DNA of 64,000 nucleotides from Photobacterium malacitanum (GTDB lineage Bacteria > Pseudomonadota > Gammaproteobacteria > Enterobacterales > Vibrionaceae), in assembly GCF_900185615.1 (NCBI RefSeq), contig NZ_FYAK01000002.1, forward strand, positions 248,001 through 312,000. Reading direction: 5' to 3'. This document shows, piece by piece, positions 9,820-19,260 of this stretch; position 1 is the first letter of the stretch; each line of letters begins with the position of its first letter. The notes beneath the pieces are model-generated. The model had not been told where the DNA came from and ran no database searches. It saw only the letters and a list, made by a program, of their open reading frames with translations. The position numbers and the translations under genes were made by a program.

Positions 9820-10562
9820 AAACAGTACTTATTACTGGTGCTAGTTCGGGGATTGGTCAGCAATTGGCTCTGGATTATGCCAATCAAGGTTGGCAAGTAT
9901 ACGCCTGCGGCCAAAACCAACACCGGCTACAGCAGTTAGTTATGGAGGTTGCCCCTACAGCTGTAGGAAATATCACGCCATTGATATTTGATGTCACTGA
10001 TGCAAACCAAACTCAGCAGGTGTTATTACAATTAGATGTTTTGCCTGAGCTGATTATTTTAAATGCAGGCACATGTGAATATATCGATGATGGTGTGATT
10101 GATAGTGGTTTATTTAAGCGTGTGTTTGAGGTTAACTTTTTTGGCATTATTCATTGTTTAGAGGCGATACAAGATCGGTTTACTGCTGCAACGCATCTGG
10201 TGTTTATCAGCTCATCAGCAGCGTATACCGCATTACCTCGAGCAGAAGCATACGGTGCATCAAAAGCTGCACTTTCATATTTATCAAATGGTTTAGCAAT
10301 TGATTTAAAACAAAAAGTAAAAGCTGTTACCTTAGTTAATCCTGGGTTTGTTGCGACACCGCTAACCAATAAAAATGATTTTCCAATGCCAATGATTGTT
10401 AGTTGCGAATACGCCTCAGACAAAATACGTCAAGGTATTCTCAATCAACAAGCAGAAATACATTTCCCTAAAAAATTTACTTTTATACTAAAAGCAATTG
10501 CCTTATTACCTGTCGCAGTGCAACGGGCAATTATTCAGAAGATGACAAGGAAAGCATCATGA
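9816..10562 (+). CDS. short-chain dehydrogenase/reductase
   Basis: A 248-residue SDR. The cofactor loop TGASSGIG is at residues 7-14, the NAG motif follows the central strand, and the catalytic serine and YGASK (Tyr-x-x-x-Lys) are present. The start overlaps the previous stop by 4 bp and its own stop overlaps the next ATG. SDR genes are part of the photo-oxidative-stress clusters with cfa-like and DUF1365 genes known in alphaproteobacteria. The substrate is unknown. Confidence 0.87.
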   Translation: MKTVLITGASSGIGQQLALDYANQGWQVYACGQNQHRLQQLVMEVAPTAVGNITPLIFDVTDANQTQQVLLQLDVLPELIILNAGTCEYIDDGVIDSGLFKRVFEVNFFGIIHCLEAIQDRFTAATHLVFISSSAAYTALPRAEAYGASKAALSYLSNGLAIDLKQKVKAVTLVNPGFVATPLTNKNDFPMPMIVSCEYASDKIRQGILNQQAEIHFPKKFTFILKAIALLPVAVQRAIIQKMTRKAS

Positions 10563-11902
10563 AAATAGCCATCATAGGATCAGGTATATCAGGGTTAACC
10601 TCTGCTTGGTATTTACGTCATCAACACGATATTACTGTGTTTGAAGCCAATGATTATGCTGGTGGACATACAGCGACTGTCGATGTTGAAGTTAATAGTG
10701 GTCAATATGCGATAGATACCGGATTTATTGTCTTTAATGATCGTACTTATCCCAATTTTGAGCAGTTATTAAAAGAACTTGAAATTGAAGGTCAAGCCAG
10801 TGAGATGAGTTTTAGTGTTCATAATGACAATAACGGTTTGGAATATAATGGCCATGATGTCGCGTCACTATTTGCTCAAAAAAAGAATCTATTTAAGCCG
10901 CAGTTTTTTCACTTCTTATATGAAATTACCAAATTTAATCGACTCGCAAAACAAGCAGCTAATACTGCGATAGAGCAACAAACACTTGGGGATTTTTTAC
11001 ACCAGCATAAGCTAAGTGATTATTTTAGCGATAATTACATCTTACCAATGGGGGCGGCTATCTGGTCATCTTCATTAGAAGATATTCGTAATATACCGTT
11101 AGATTTCTTTTTACGATTTTTCTTAAATCATGGTTTGCTTGATATCGTAAATCGGCCGCAGTGGTATGTGATCCCTGGTGGATCCCGTGAATATGTAAAA
11201 CGCATGCAATTACAAATAGGCCAGTTGATTCAATTAAACTCGGCAGTACAGCAGGTAAGTCGTTTAAATGGAAAGGTTTACATTACGGTTAATGATACGG
11301 TGAGTGTTTTTGATCATGTGATTTTTGCATGCCACAGTGATCAAGCGCTGGCGTTACTGGCTGACAGTAGTGCTGATGAACAGCAGCTATTATCTGCAAT
11401 GGCGTATCAAGATAACGAAGTGGTGCTACACACCGATGACAGTATTTTGCCAGATGCTAAAGCGGCGTGGGCGGCATGGAATTACCATTTACCACTTACC
11501 AATGGTGATTCACAGCAACAGTTACCTGCCTTGACTTATAACATGAATATTTTACAAGGTATCGATGCTCCTGAAACCTTTTGTGTCACCTTAAATCAAA
11601 CCCAAAATATCGATCCTAATAAGATTTTACGTAAATTTACCTATGCACACCCAATGTTTAATCGTGCCAGTATTAATGCTCAACAACAGCGACAGTTAAT
11701 TAATGGCGTCAATAATACCTGGTTCTGTGGTGCTTATTGGTATAACGGTTTTCATGAAGATGGCGTAAGAAGTGCACTTGATGTCATTGAAGCGATTACA
11801 CATACCGATCCTGTTCGTCATTCAGTATTAAAGCCTGTTACTGACAGCAATGAATCCATCAAGACGATTGGTAATAGTGGCCAAGATTATGCGCATTACT
11901 AA
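10559..11902 (+). CDS. FAD/NAD(P)-dependent amine-oxidase-type oxidoreductase
   Basis: A 447-residue flavoprotein with the N-terminal dinucleotide-binding motif IIGSGISGLTSAWYL and a C-terminal FAD-contact segment FCGAYWYNGFHEDGVRSALD. This family travels with Cfa-like methyltransferases and DUF1365 proteins. In Rhodobacter a flavin-type desaturase (UfaD) acts on methylated phospholipid acyl chains on the way to furan fatty acids, and this protein is a candidate for a similar lipid step. That is inference from context. It overlaps its upstream neighbour by 4 bp and its downstream neighbour by 14 bp. Confidence 0.86.
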   Translation: MKIAIIGSGISGLTSAWYLRHQHDITVFEANDYAGGHTATVDVEVNSGQYAIDTGFIVFNDRTYPNFEQLLKELEIEGQASEMSFSVHNDNNGLEYNGHDVASLFAQKKNLFKPQFFHFLYEITKFNRLAKQAANTAIEQQTLGDFLHQHKLSDYFSDNYILPMGAAIWSSSLEDIRNIPLDFFLRFFLNHGLLDIVNRPQWYVIPGGSREYVKRMQLQIGQLIQLNSAVQQVSRLNGKVYITVNDTVSVFDHVIFACHSDQALALLADSSADEQQLLSAMAYQDNEVVLHTDDSILPDAKAAWAAWNYHLPLTNGDSQQQLPALTYNMNILQGIDAPETFCVTLNQTQNIDPNKILRKFTYAHPMFNRASINAQQQRQLINGVNNTWFCGAYWYNGFHEDGVRSALDVIEAITHTDPVRHSVLKPVTDSNESIKTIGNSGQDYAHY

Positions 11903-12707
11903 TAGTGGTATTTATAGTGGCGATGTACGTCATCGTCGTTTTACACCGGTATTACACCGTTTTCGTTATTCGATGTTTATGGTGTATCTCGACGTAGATG
12001 AAATTAATACTCTATGTGACAGTGTAATGGGTTTTGGGCGCAAATGGTTCCATTTTGCTCGGTTTCATCGTCAAGATTACATAGCGGGTGCTGATGATAT
12101 TAACCAAGCGGTAACTGATAAAATTCACCAACTAACGGGAAAGCGTATTACTGGCAAGGTCAGCATGTTGTGTCATTTGCGATATTGTGGATTGTATTTT
12201 AGCCCATTAAATATGTATTACGTTTTTGATCAGCAAGGTGTTTGGCAATATGTACTTGCAGAAGTGAGTAATACGCCTTGGAATCAACGCCATTATTATG
12301 CGATTCCAGCTAAGCAATATTGGTCGAATAAGCATTATATTGATGATAAAGCGTTTCATGTTTCTCCGTTTAACCCAATGGATCAAGACTATGTATGGCA
12401 GCTTTCTCCGCCTGATAGCATTGTAAGAATACATCTAGAATTGCACGCAAAAAAAGATAGCATTCCTCGAAAGGGTGAAAATGACTTTAATGAAAAAAGC
12501 CATCTTAATGGCAGTGTTACACCCAAAACCTTTGATGCTACGTTAGCAATGCAGAAACAGCCCTTTACCACTAAAACCTTATTACGGCAGTTGTTAATAA
12601 CACCCATTATGACCATTAAAGTTGTGGTCGGCATATATTGGCAAGCGTTTAAACTGTGGCGTAAGGGGGCACCGATTTACGATCATCCGAATCAACACCA
12701 TAAATAG
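11889..12707 (+). CDS. DUF1365 family protein
   Basis: The protein starts MRITNSGIYSGDVRHRRF, the usual beginning of DUF1365 proteins, so the ATG at 11889 is preferred to one at 11850 that would add 13 residues inside the previous gene. The conserved CHLRYCGLYFSPLNMYYVFD and SNTPWNQRHYYA segments are present. Its function is not established. It is almost always encoded between the flavin oxidoreductase and the Cfa-like gene, as here, and belongs to singlet-oxygen or light-response clusters in other proteobacteria. Confidence 0.87.
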   Translation: MRITNSGIYSGDVRHRRFTPVLHRFRYSMFMVYLDVDEINTLCDSVMGFGRKWFHFARFHRQDYIAGADDINQAVTDKIHQLTGKRITGKVSMLCHLRYCGLYFSPLNMYYVFDQQGVWQYVLAEVSNTPWNQRHYYAIPAKQYWSNKHYIDDKAFHVSPFNPMDQDYVWQLSPPDSIVRIHLELHAKKDSIPRKGENDFNEKSHLNGSVTPKTFDATLAMQKQPFTTKTLLRQLLITPIMTIKVVVGIYWQAFKLWRKGAPIYDHPNQHHK

Positions 12708-12721
12708 TAAAGGAAGATACT

Positions 12722-13957
12722 ATGCTTAGAAGTGAATTAGAGCCTGTAACATCAACTCGATTATTAAACCATGAGCGGTCACGACGTATTATCTTTACCT
12801 TATTGCAGCAGTTATCAAATGTTGGCTTAACACTGTCAGAGCAGGGTGGAGACACCCATTTCTTTGGTGATAAGCAAGCAAGTTTACAAGCGAGTCTTAC
12901 CGTGATTAATCCTCACTTTTATAAACGCTTATTAACTGATGGCAGTATTGGTGCGGGTGAAGCGTATATTGATGGCTGGTGGGATAGCCCTAATTTAACC
13001 AATGTGGTGCGTATTTTGGCTCGAAATCTGACAACGCTTGATAAAATTGAAGCGAAAGTCGGTTGGATAACCAAACTAGCGAAACAGTTAAGTCACTTTT
13101 CGCATCGAAATAATCATCAAAATGCCAAAGATAATATTTCAGCACATTATGACTTGGGTAATGATTTATATCGTCACTTTCTCGATGACAATATGCTCTA
13201 TTCTGCGGGAGTGTATTTATCTGATTCCGATACGCTAGCTCAGGCGCAAATAAACAAAATGGCACGATTGTGTCAACAATTACAACTTACCGAGCAAGAT
13301 CACTTATTAGAAATAGGCACAGGTTGGGGAGGGATGGCAATTTATGCGGCTCAGCATTATGGTTGCCGTGTTACGACTACCACTATATCTCAACAGCAAT
13401 ACCAATGGGCGCAAGAGAAAGTAAAACAAGCTGGTTTAGAAGATAAAATCACCTTATTACTGCAAGACTATCGTGATTTAACCGGCCAATACGACAAATT
13501 AGTATCGATCGAAATGATTGAAGCGGTTGGTAAGCAGTACTTGCCTACCTATATCAAAAAATGCCAATCATTATTGAAACCCAATGGGTTATTCGCTATT
13601 CAAGCAATCACCATCGCTGATCAACGTTATGAAAGTTACAGTAAAGATGTTGATTTTATTCAAAAGCATATTTTTCCTGGTGGATTTTTACCGTCAATTA
13701 GTGTCTTACAATCACACTTAACTTCTCACAGTGATTTTGTTACACGTGATATTAAAGATATCGGTATAGATTACGCCAAAACCCTCGCTGATTGGCATGT
13801 GGCGTTTAATCGTAATAGTGAACCACTCAGTCAATACGGCTATGACGAACGTTTTATGCGCATGTGGCGTTATTATTTCTGTTATTGCGAAGGTGGATTC
13901 TTAGAGCGAACCATTAGCACTATTCAATTATTGGCTAGTCGTCCTCAGTGGCGTTAA
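12722..13957 (+). CDS. cyclopropane-fatty-acyl-phospholipid synthase family methyltransferase
   Basis: This 411-residue SAM-dependent enzyme should modify unsaturated acyl chains of membrane phospholipids, either to cyclopropane rings or to methyl branches. The SAM loop LLEIGTGWGGMAIYAA, the ISAHYDLGNDLYRHFLD acyl-binding motif and the family segment SIEMIEAVG are visible. The ATG has a clear AAGGAAG ribosome site, and the gene lies 14 bp after the DUF1365 gene. The operon context points to a stress-induced acyl modification and not to the housekeeping Cfa reaction, but the product cannot be told from sequence. Confidence 0.9.
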   Translation: MLRSELEPVTSTRLLNHERSRRIIFTLLQQLSNVGLTLSEQGGDTHFFGDKQASLQASLTVINPHFYKRLLTDGSIGAGEAYIDGWWDSPNLTNVVRILARNLTTLDKIEAKVGWITKLAKQLSHFSHRNNHQNAKDNISAHYDLGNDLYRHFLDDNMLYSAGVYLSDSDTLAQAQINKMARLCQQLQLTEQDHLLEIGTGWGGMAIYAAQHYGCRVTTTTISQQQYQWAQEKVKQAGLEDKITLLLQDYRDLTGQYDKLVSIEMIEAVGKQYLPTYIKKCQSLLKPNGLFAIQAITIADQRYESYSKDVDFIQKHIFPGGFLPSISVLQSHLTSHSDFVTRDIKDIGIDYAKTLADWHVAFNRNSEPLSQYGYDERFMRMWRYYFCYCEGGFLERTISTIQLLASRPQWR

Positions 13958-13959
13958 TC

Positions 13960-14475
13960 ATGAAATATGTAGCGATAGGGCTTAGCTTTAATCTGTTTTG
14001 GTTGCTAGCAGTATGGGGGCAATATCAGTATATCGGTATTTTGATATCACTCTTAATTGGTTGCTGGCTGTTTTATCACCGTAGTTTTACCTTCGCTTTA
14101 ATGGCAAGCGCGGTAGGGATCTGCGGTGACTATATCTTGTTTAAATTAGGGATTATGCAGTTTCCATTACCGACAGATCCATTGTTTGCTCCTTTTAGCA
14201 CGGTAATACCGCTGTGGTTAATTTTATTGTGGTTAGGATTTACCTCTATGGTATGGATCATGCGTGACCAAATTCAAAGGTTGCCGCTATGGTGGGTGAT
14301 CATTGGTGGTAGCCTTGGTGGTGCATTAAGCTATTGGACAGGGTTAGCCTTAGAGGCTGTTATATGGCCATATGGTGAAGGCATTACTTTCATGGCTATA
14401 GTCGTCGTCTGGGGGGGATACAGTGGCTATTTATGGTGGTTATTACATCGAATGACCCAAAGGAGAACCACGTGA
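13960..14475 (+). CDS. DUF2878 membrane protein
   Basis: A small integral membrane protein of 171 residues with about five hydrophobic segments (for example FNLFWLLAVWGQYQYIGILISLLIGCWLFY and ITFMAIVVVWGGYSGYLWWLLH). The pattern is that of DUF2878, found next to cfa-like genes in Vibrionaceae and Shewanella. The ATG at 13960, two bases after the cfa-like stop, is chosen over a GTG at 13948 inside that gene. Function is unknown. It may anchor or assist the lipid-modifying enzymes. Confidence 0.82.
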   Translation: MKYVAIGLSFNLFWLLAVWGQYQYIGILISLLIGCWLFYHRSFTFALMASAVGICGDYILFKLGIMQFPLPTDPLFAPFSTVIPLWLILLWLGFTSMVWIMRDQIQRLPLWWVIIGGSLGGALSYWTGLALEAVIWPYGEGITFMAIVVVWGGYSGYLWWLLHRMTQRRTT

Positions 14476-14969
14476 AGACATATTCGATACTCTTGGTATT
14501 AATAATGACGGTGAGTTTACCAGCACAGGCTTCATCATGGGTTACATGGCCAACCGTGGGTGAATCCACGTTAAAATGGGGCTGGTGGAAGATATATACC
14601 GCGCAACTTAAAACACCGACAGGTAAATATGTTGCTAATGATGCAAATGATTTAGCACTGATTATTTATTATTTGCGTGATATTGATAAACAAGATCTGC
14701 TAAAGGCAACCGATGATCAATGGCAACACTTAGGTTTTACATCACAACAGCGACAGCAATGGCTGAGTCAGCTGGCACAGCAATGGCCTAATGTTAAACA
14801 GGGCGATAGGTTAGTCTTTGTCACCAATGCGGCAGAAGGACGCTTCTATCAACATGGCAAACCATTGGGAAAACCACTTTCAAAATCGTTAAGCAATGCG
14901 TTTATCAGTATCTGGTTATCGACTAATACTGAATACCCTAAATTACGGTTACAACTCATTGGTCAATAA
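14472..14969 (+). CDS. chalcone-isomerase-like periplasmic protein
   Basis: The GTG at 14472 overlaps the previous stop (GTGA), has an AGGAG ribosome site, and gives a clean signal peptide (VKTYSILLVLIMTVSLPAQA). The mature part (WPTVGESTLKWGWWKIYTAQL ... ISIWLS) matches the chalcone-isomerase-like family of exported proteins in this type of operon. Chalcone isomerase folds bind fatty acids, which fits a lipid role, but no enzymatic activity can be claimed. Confidence 0.78.
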   Translation: MKTYSILLVLIMTVSLPAQASSWVTWPTVGESTLKWGWWKIYTAQLKTPTGKYVANDANDLALIIYYLRDIDKQDLLKATDDQWQHLGFTSQQRQQWLSQLAQQWPNVKQGDRLVFVTNAAEGRFYQHGKPLGKPLSKSLSNAFISIWLSTNTEYPKLRLQLIGQ

Positions 14970-15041
14970 TGGCTAACATTCTTTAAATTACTACTTATTA
15001 TTAAAACAACAAACGTTAATAAAACAGCAAAGGGAGATACT

Positions 15042-15611
15042 ATGTATATTCATCGTACTCACACCACTCATAGCAACCAAAAAATGTTCCCCTTCTTATC
15101 TGGGTTACTGATGAGTTGGCTGATATTGTTATTAAATGGCTGCACAACTTCGATTGATGACTATCAGAATGCTGAACCTAAGTTTGAGTTGTTTCACTTT
15201 TTTGAAGGTAAAACTCAGGCATGGGGAATGGTTCAAGATTATAAAGGCCAACAAATACGCCGATTTAATGTTGAACTCAATGGGGTTATTACTGGCAATC
15301 AGCTAGTTCTTACTGAGGATTTCGTTTTTGATGATAACCAAACGCAACAACGAGTCTGGACTATCACTAAGCAAGCAGAAGGGCATTACCTTGGTACCGC
15401 TGCCGATGTTATTGGTGAAGCTGTGGGTTATGAAAAAGGTAATGCACTTAATTGGCAATATGTATTAGTAATGGATGTCAATGGTTCAACATACCATATT
15501 AATTTTGATGACTGGATGTTCTATCAAAATAATAACCAGTTATTTAATATTGCTAAAATGAAAAAATGGGGTTTTACTGTTGGAACTGTAACGTTATTTT
15601 TTCAAAAATGA
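15042..15611 (+). CDS. DUF3833 lipoprotein
   Basis: A 189-residue protein whose N-terminus has a hydrophobic stretch ending in LLLNGC, a lipobox, so it is probably an outer-membrane lipoprotein. The segment FELFHFFEGKTQAWGMVQDYKG...RRFNVELNG is typical of DUF3833, a lipocalin-like beta-rich family that accompanies Cfa/DUF1365 clusters. It follows the chalcone-isomerase-like gene after 72 bp with an AAGGGAG ribosome site. It is the last gene of the operon, with a convergent neighbour next. Confidence 0.82.
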   Translation: MYIHRTHTTHSNQKMFPFLSGLLMSWLILLLNGCTTSIDDYQNAEPKFELFHFFEGKTQAWGMVQDYKGQQIRRFNVELNGVITGNQLVLTEDFVFDDNQTQQRVWTITKQAEGHYLGTAADVIGEAVGYEKGNALNWQYVLVMDVNGSTYHINFDDWMFYQNNNQLFNIAKMKKWGFTVGTVTLFFQK

Positions 15612-15649
15612 TCAATTGAATATAAATCGTATCTTTATATAAATAGTTA

Positions 15650-16645
15650 TTATGAATGCAATAAATGTTTTTCTTTGTACATATTCATATCTGCATGGTT
15701 AATTATACCGTCAATATTCTCATTGTTAACATTACTGGCATGAATATAATAGGTGCCAATCGAAGCGGTAACTAGAATATCATCAATTTCTATGTGGCTA
15801 AGTTGAGATAATATCGACATTTTTTTTATGTCAGCTTCTATTTGTGTATGAACCTCACTATAGATAATAAACTCATCACCACCTAAACGTGCGGCACCTG
15901 TTTTTTCATTCGTCATTTTTTGTAATTTTGATGCATATTTTTTTAAAACACGATCACCAAACCTATGTCCGTATTGATCATTTATTTTCTTAAAGTTGTT
16001 GATATCTATATAGAAAATAGCCAGATATTCATCTTTAAGTTTTATATTTTTAATCGCTTTATTTATATGTCGATAAAAAGCGCGTCTGTTCCAAATATTA
16101 GTTAAACAGTCATATGAGGCTATATGATTAAGCTCTTGTTGTTTAATGTTATTTTCAATTGCGATTGAGCATACTGTCGCCGCCATTTCAAGTAGCTCAT
16201 ATTCATCATCAGTGAGCATAGAGTTATGAGGGCAATGTGAATATATAATACCTAACACTTTGTTTCTTGAGGATAAAATAGGTAAACCATAGCAAGAGTT
16301 TAAATGATTAATTGTTTTTAGGCTATAATACTTTCGGTATTCATTATTAGTGGTTATATGTTCGGATATTATTATTTTTTTCTTTGAACAAATACTTTCA
16401 AAATGAATTTTAGCGGGGTTAATCATAAACCTTTCACGGCATGTTAGATTGTGGTTGTTATTATTGAAAGGTGTGAATTTATTCTTGCTTTTATCAAAAA
16501 GTAGAATTGAAGTTTGTCGGTCATTAAATGTAGTCTCAGTCAGCTCAATAACACGTAATAACATTTCAGGTAGTGATCCTTCTACAGGCAAATGCTTTAA
16601 TATCTTATTAAACGAACGGTATGCTGTAATTAATGTACCGGACAT
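15650..16645 (-). CDS. GAF-GGDEF diguanylate cyclase
   Basis: The product should synthesise cyclic-di-GMP. An N-terminal GAF sensor domain (about residues 15-165) is followed by a GGDEF domain (about 175-331) with the intact active-site motif RLGGDEF. No RxxD inhibitory site is visible before it (NEKT is at that position). There is no signal peptide or membrane segment, so it is cytosolic. It converges on the photo-response operon and stands alone. Confidence 0.9.
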   Translation of the reverse strand: MSGTLITAYRSFNKILKHLPVEGSLPEMLLRVIELTETTFNDRQTSILLFDKSKNKFTPFNNNNHNLTCRERFMINPAKIHFESICSKKKIIISEHITTNNEYRKYYSLKTINHLNSCYGLPILSSRNKVLGIIYSHCPHNSMLTDDEYELLEMAATVCSIAIENNIKQQELNHIASYDCLTNIWNRRAFYRHINKAIKNIKLKDEYLAIFYIDINNFKKINDQYGHRFGDRVLKKYASKLQKMTNEKTGAARLGGDEFIIYSEVHTQIEADIKKMSILSQLSHIEIDDILVTASIGTYYIHASNVNNENIDGIINHADMNMYKEKHLLHS

Positions 16646-16817
16646 ATTGTATTCCTAATAGTATATGTGAAACGTTAAAACTAAGTTGCTTTCTACTGAT
16701 ACACTATACTAATTATTTAAAATAATAGAAGCATTGTTTATTAATTATTGGTTTTAATAAGTGACTTATAATGCTTTTTTTATATTATTTCTAATTTTAA
16801 AAAATAAATATATTCAT

Positions 16818-18485
16818 TTAAATTATACCTCTTGCCATTATTATCACTCGTTTTAACACCCACCGAATTAATAACGGCATTTTATCTGACTCTGATTCTT
16901 GAGTATATTTTACAATAGCAAGTGCAATATCTGGTTTAGCGTGTTTTTTTAACGCGCGATAGATGATTTTTCGAATAGGCATGTGATCATTTTCTGAAAT
17001 ATTGGCAAGTTGGCGAAATAAGGGCTCATAACCTTTTTTAAATAAGAAGTGCTCGATATCTTTAGCGGGTAATACGGTTAAGCGTTCACGTTCACTGTCA
17101 TCATTTAATAACAGCCTGACTTTATCAGCATATTTTCGACCAGCAGGATCGCCATCAGCGACAAGGTGCCATTCAATACCTAATAAACGGGCGAGTTTAA
17201 TCAATGGCTTTAGTCCACTTTGAGCAAACTCAATCACATGAATACCTTCAGCTGCAAGGTTATATCCAGTTAAATGCGCCATTTCATTAAATAGCCAAAC
17301 TTCAGTTTCTCCTTCGACTAATAACCATACTCGAGCATAAAACGCACTGGGGCGATGCATACGGACATGAAAGGTTACTTTGCGAATATCATCTTTATTT
17401 AACTCGCCATTATTAATTCCATGCACAATGGTTTTTTGTGGCGTACGTTGTAAGCGTTTAATATCACCGAGTGGAACGACACTTAATAACTCTGGACTAT
17501 TTGTGGTTAATATCTTTTGCATTGGCATATTTTGGATAAACGCCCACGCTTGATGGAGCATAATAGGGTGTAACCGTCCTTCAGGATCTTCTAAGATCAT
17601 AATCGGCCGAGAAATACGTTTAAGATCAACGGTACCTCGCGCACGAATATATTCATTCAGCAGCCCCATTAATAGCAGTTTTGCTTGTTTGGTCATTTTA
17701 GGTTGTATCAGTTGATCAAAAGGGTTGGTATGGTGATCGTGCTGATTATGTAAGGGATAATAAGATTGAGGCTGGGCTTTACTGCGAGAGTGCGGAGCAA
17801 AAGCAAAGTAATGATCAACTAATGAACGTAATGTATTAATGCTACTTTTGATTTCGGCGCTACTAACATGGCCTGGTTGAGTCATTAGGCGACGACAAGT
17901 ATTATCAAGTCGACGCTGAATACGAGTAGATTCACGATCCTTGGCTGGTGGCGTCGTTGAGCTACTTTGGGGCACACTAAGGTTATTACTATACTCTAAA
18001 TGGCGCGCATCTCGAATTCTAACAATGGGGTGTAACACCATTAGTTGTCGTAAAAACTTATTGGTCTCTGGATGTTCAATTACATGACCGTCGGCATGTA
18101 AAAAGTGACGATGAGTAATGATCTTATCGTTTTCGATATGGCTATCTATTTGTATATAAAGGTGCTTGAGATTATTTTGTTCAACCCAAAATGGCTCAAA
18201 GGCACGGTAACGTCGAGCACGATATTCACCTTGATAATCTTCATGCCAGCGTAATACTATCTGTAGCGAAGACGCACGTTGATGACCAATAGCGTGATCA
18301 ATGTGAAAGTCTGAGAATTTCATTTCGTAAAATTCTGCACTGGGTGATAGCACTAAACTTAATGCGTCAAGCAGTGATGATTTACCCCAAGCGTTTTCTC
18401 CGATAAGAACGGTTAATTGATTAAATGAGAGTGAGAGCCGTTTAATGCCTCTAAATCCAGCGATTTCAATATGCTCTAAATGCAT
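16818..18485 (-). CDS. OLD-family ATP-dependent endonuclease-like protein (YbjD type)
   Basis: This 555-residue protein has an SMC/RecF-like ATPase half with Walker A GENAWGKSS (about residues 29-37) and a Walker B-like IMILEDPEGRLHP. A C-terminal TOPRIM domain follows (LLVEGETEVWLFNEM ... HLVADGDPAGRKYAD). Length and order match E. coli YbjD (about 552 residues), a chromosomal Overcoming-Lysogenization-Defect relative. Its function is not well defined. Related OLD proteins are nucleases in DNA repair or phage defence. It is divergent from the glyoxalase-like gene. Confidence 0.87.
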   Translation of the reverse strand: MHLEHIEIAGFRGIKRLSLSFNQLTVLIGENAWGKSSLLDALSLVLSPSAEFYEMKFSDFHIDHAIGHQRASSLQIVLRWHEDYQGEYRARRYRAFEPFWVEQNNLKHLYIQIDSHIENDKIITHRHFLHADGHVIEHPETNKFLRQLMVLHPIVRIRDARHLEYSNNLSVPQSSSTTPPAKDRESTRIQRRLDNTCRRLMTQPGHVSSAEIKSSINTLRSLVDHYFAFAPHSRSKAQPQSYYPLHNQHDHHTNPFDQLIQPKMTKQAKLLLMGLLNEYIRARGTVDLKRISRPIMILEDPEGRLHPIMLHQAWAFIQNMPMQKILTTNSPELLSVVPLGDIKRLQRTPQKTIVHGINNGELNKDDIRKVTFHVRMHRPSAFYARVWLLVEGETEVWLFNEMAHLTGYNLAAEGIHVIEFAQSGLKPLIKLARLLGIEWHLVADGDPAGRKYADKVRLLLNDDSERERLTVLPAKDIEHFLFKKGYEPLFRQLANISENDHMPIRKIIYRALKKHAKPDIALAIVKYTQESESDKMPLLIRWVLKRVIIMARGII

Positions 18486-18633
18486 GGCTTTTCCTTATTG
18501 TTTCTTTACAACATAGCCTAGAGAAGATAAGAAAGGGGTCGTTTTGCTCACATTATTGATACAATCTTCAAATTAAAAAAGTTACTATATTGATGCTGAA
18601 TATTTAAAGAAAACAATTATAAAGGATGATCCA

Positions 18634-19029
18634 ATGGCTAAAATGATCCACGCTATGATTCGAGTTATTGACCTTGATGCGTCATTAGCATTTTATAAGC
18701 AAGCGTTAGATTTAGAGATTGCCGAGCGACTTGATTTTGATGGTTTTAGCTTAGTGTATCTGCGTAATAATGAAAATGATATGGAGCTTGAACTAACGTG
18801 GAATGAAGGCACAACAGAAGCGTACACTCATGGTACGGGTTACGGGCATATTGCTGTCGCTGTTGATGATCTTGAAGCTGAATATCAAAAATTATCAGAA
18901 CTTAATTATAACCCTGCAGAGATTAAAGAATTTTATCGTGAGGGGGTGTTATTGGCTAAATTTTTCTTTGTTCAAGATCCTGATGGCTACAAAATTGAGT
19001 TTTTACAACGCCATGGTCGTTACCAATAA
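18634..19029 (+). CDS. glyoxalase I-like VOC protein
   Basis: A 131-residue vicinal-oxygen-chelate protein that resembles lactoylglutathione lyase GloA. It keeps the candidate metal ligands in MIHAMIRV (His), MELELTW (Glu), YGHIAV (His) and YKIEFLQ (Glu). The similarity to GloA is partial, so another substrate is possible. The ATG has an AAAGGATGAT ribosome site. Confidence 0.8.
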   Translation: MAKMIHAMIRVIDLDASLAFYKQALDLEIAERLDFDGFSLVYLRNNENDMELELTWNEGTTEAYTHGTGYGHIAVAVDDLEAEYQKLSELNYNPAEIKEFYREGVLLAKFFFVQDPDGYKIEFLQRHGRYQ

Positions 19030-19260
19030 TTAAAAATATAGACATTGCTGAGTGAATAAAAATTGAACCAAAAGTATTAAGCAGTTATTCACTCAGCGAT
19101 TTAATGTGAAAAATAGTATATTTTAATCGAGATCTCATTTTTATGTCGTTCAATGTAATCTGGTTTGTTATTAAATGACGATCTTTATTTTTGTAATGCT
19201 GTGAGCGTTATAAATCAGTTGTCAGTTGGAACTGATAGTTCTGGAGGAACTAAAATTATT

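Noticed and set aside
19165..19260. TTG start giving a longer 5'-nucleotidase
   Set aside because: The extra residues have no family match and no ribosome site, while the ATG at 19261 has a GGAGG upstream.
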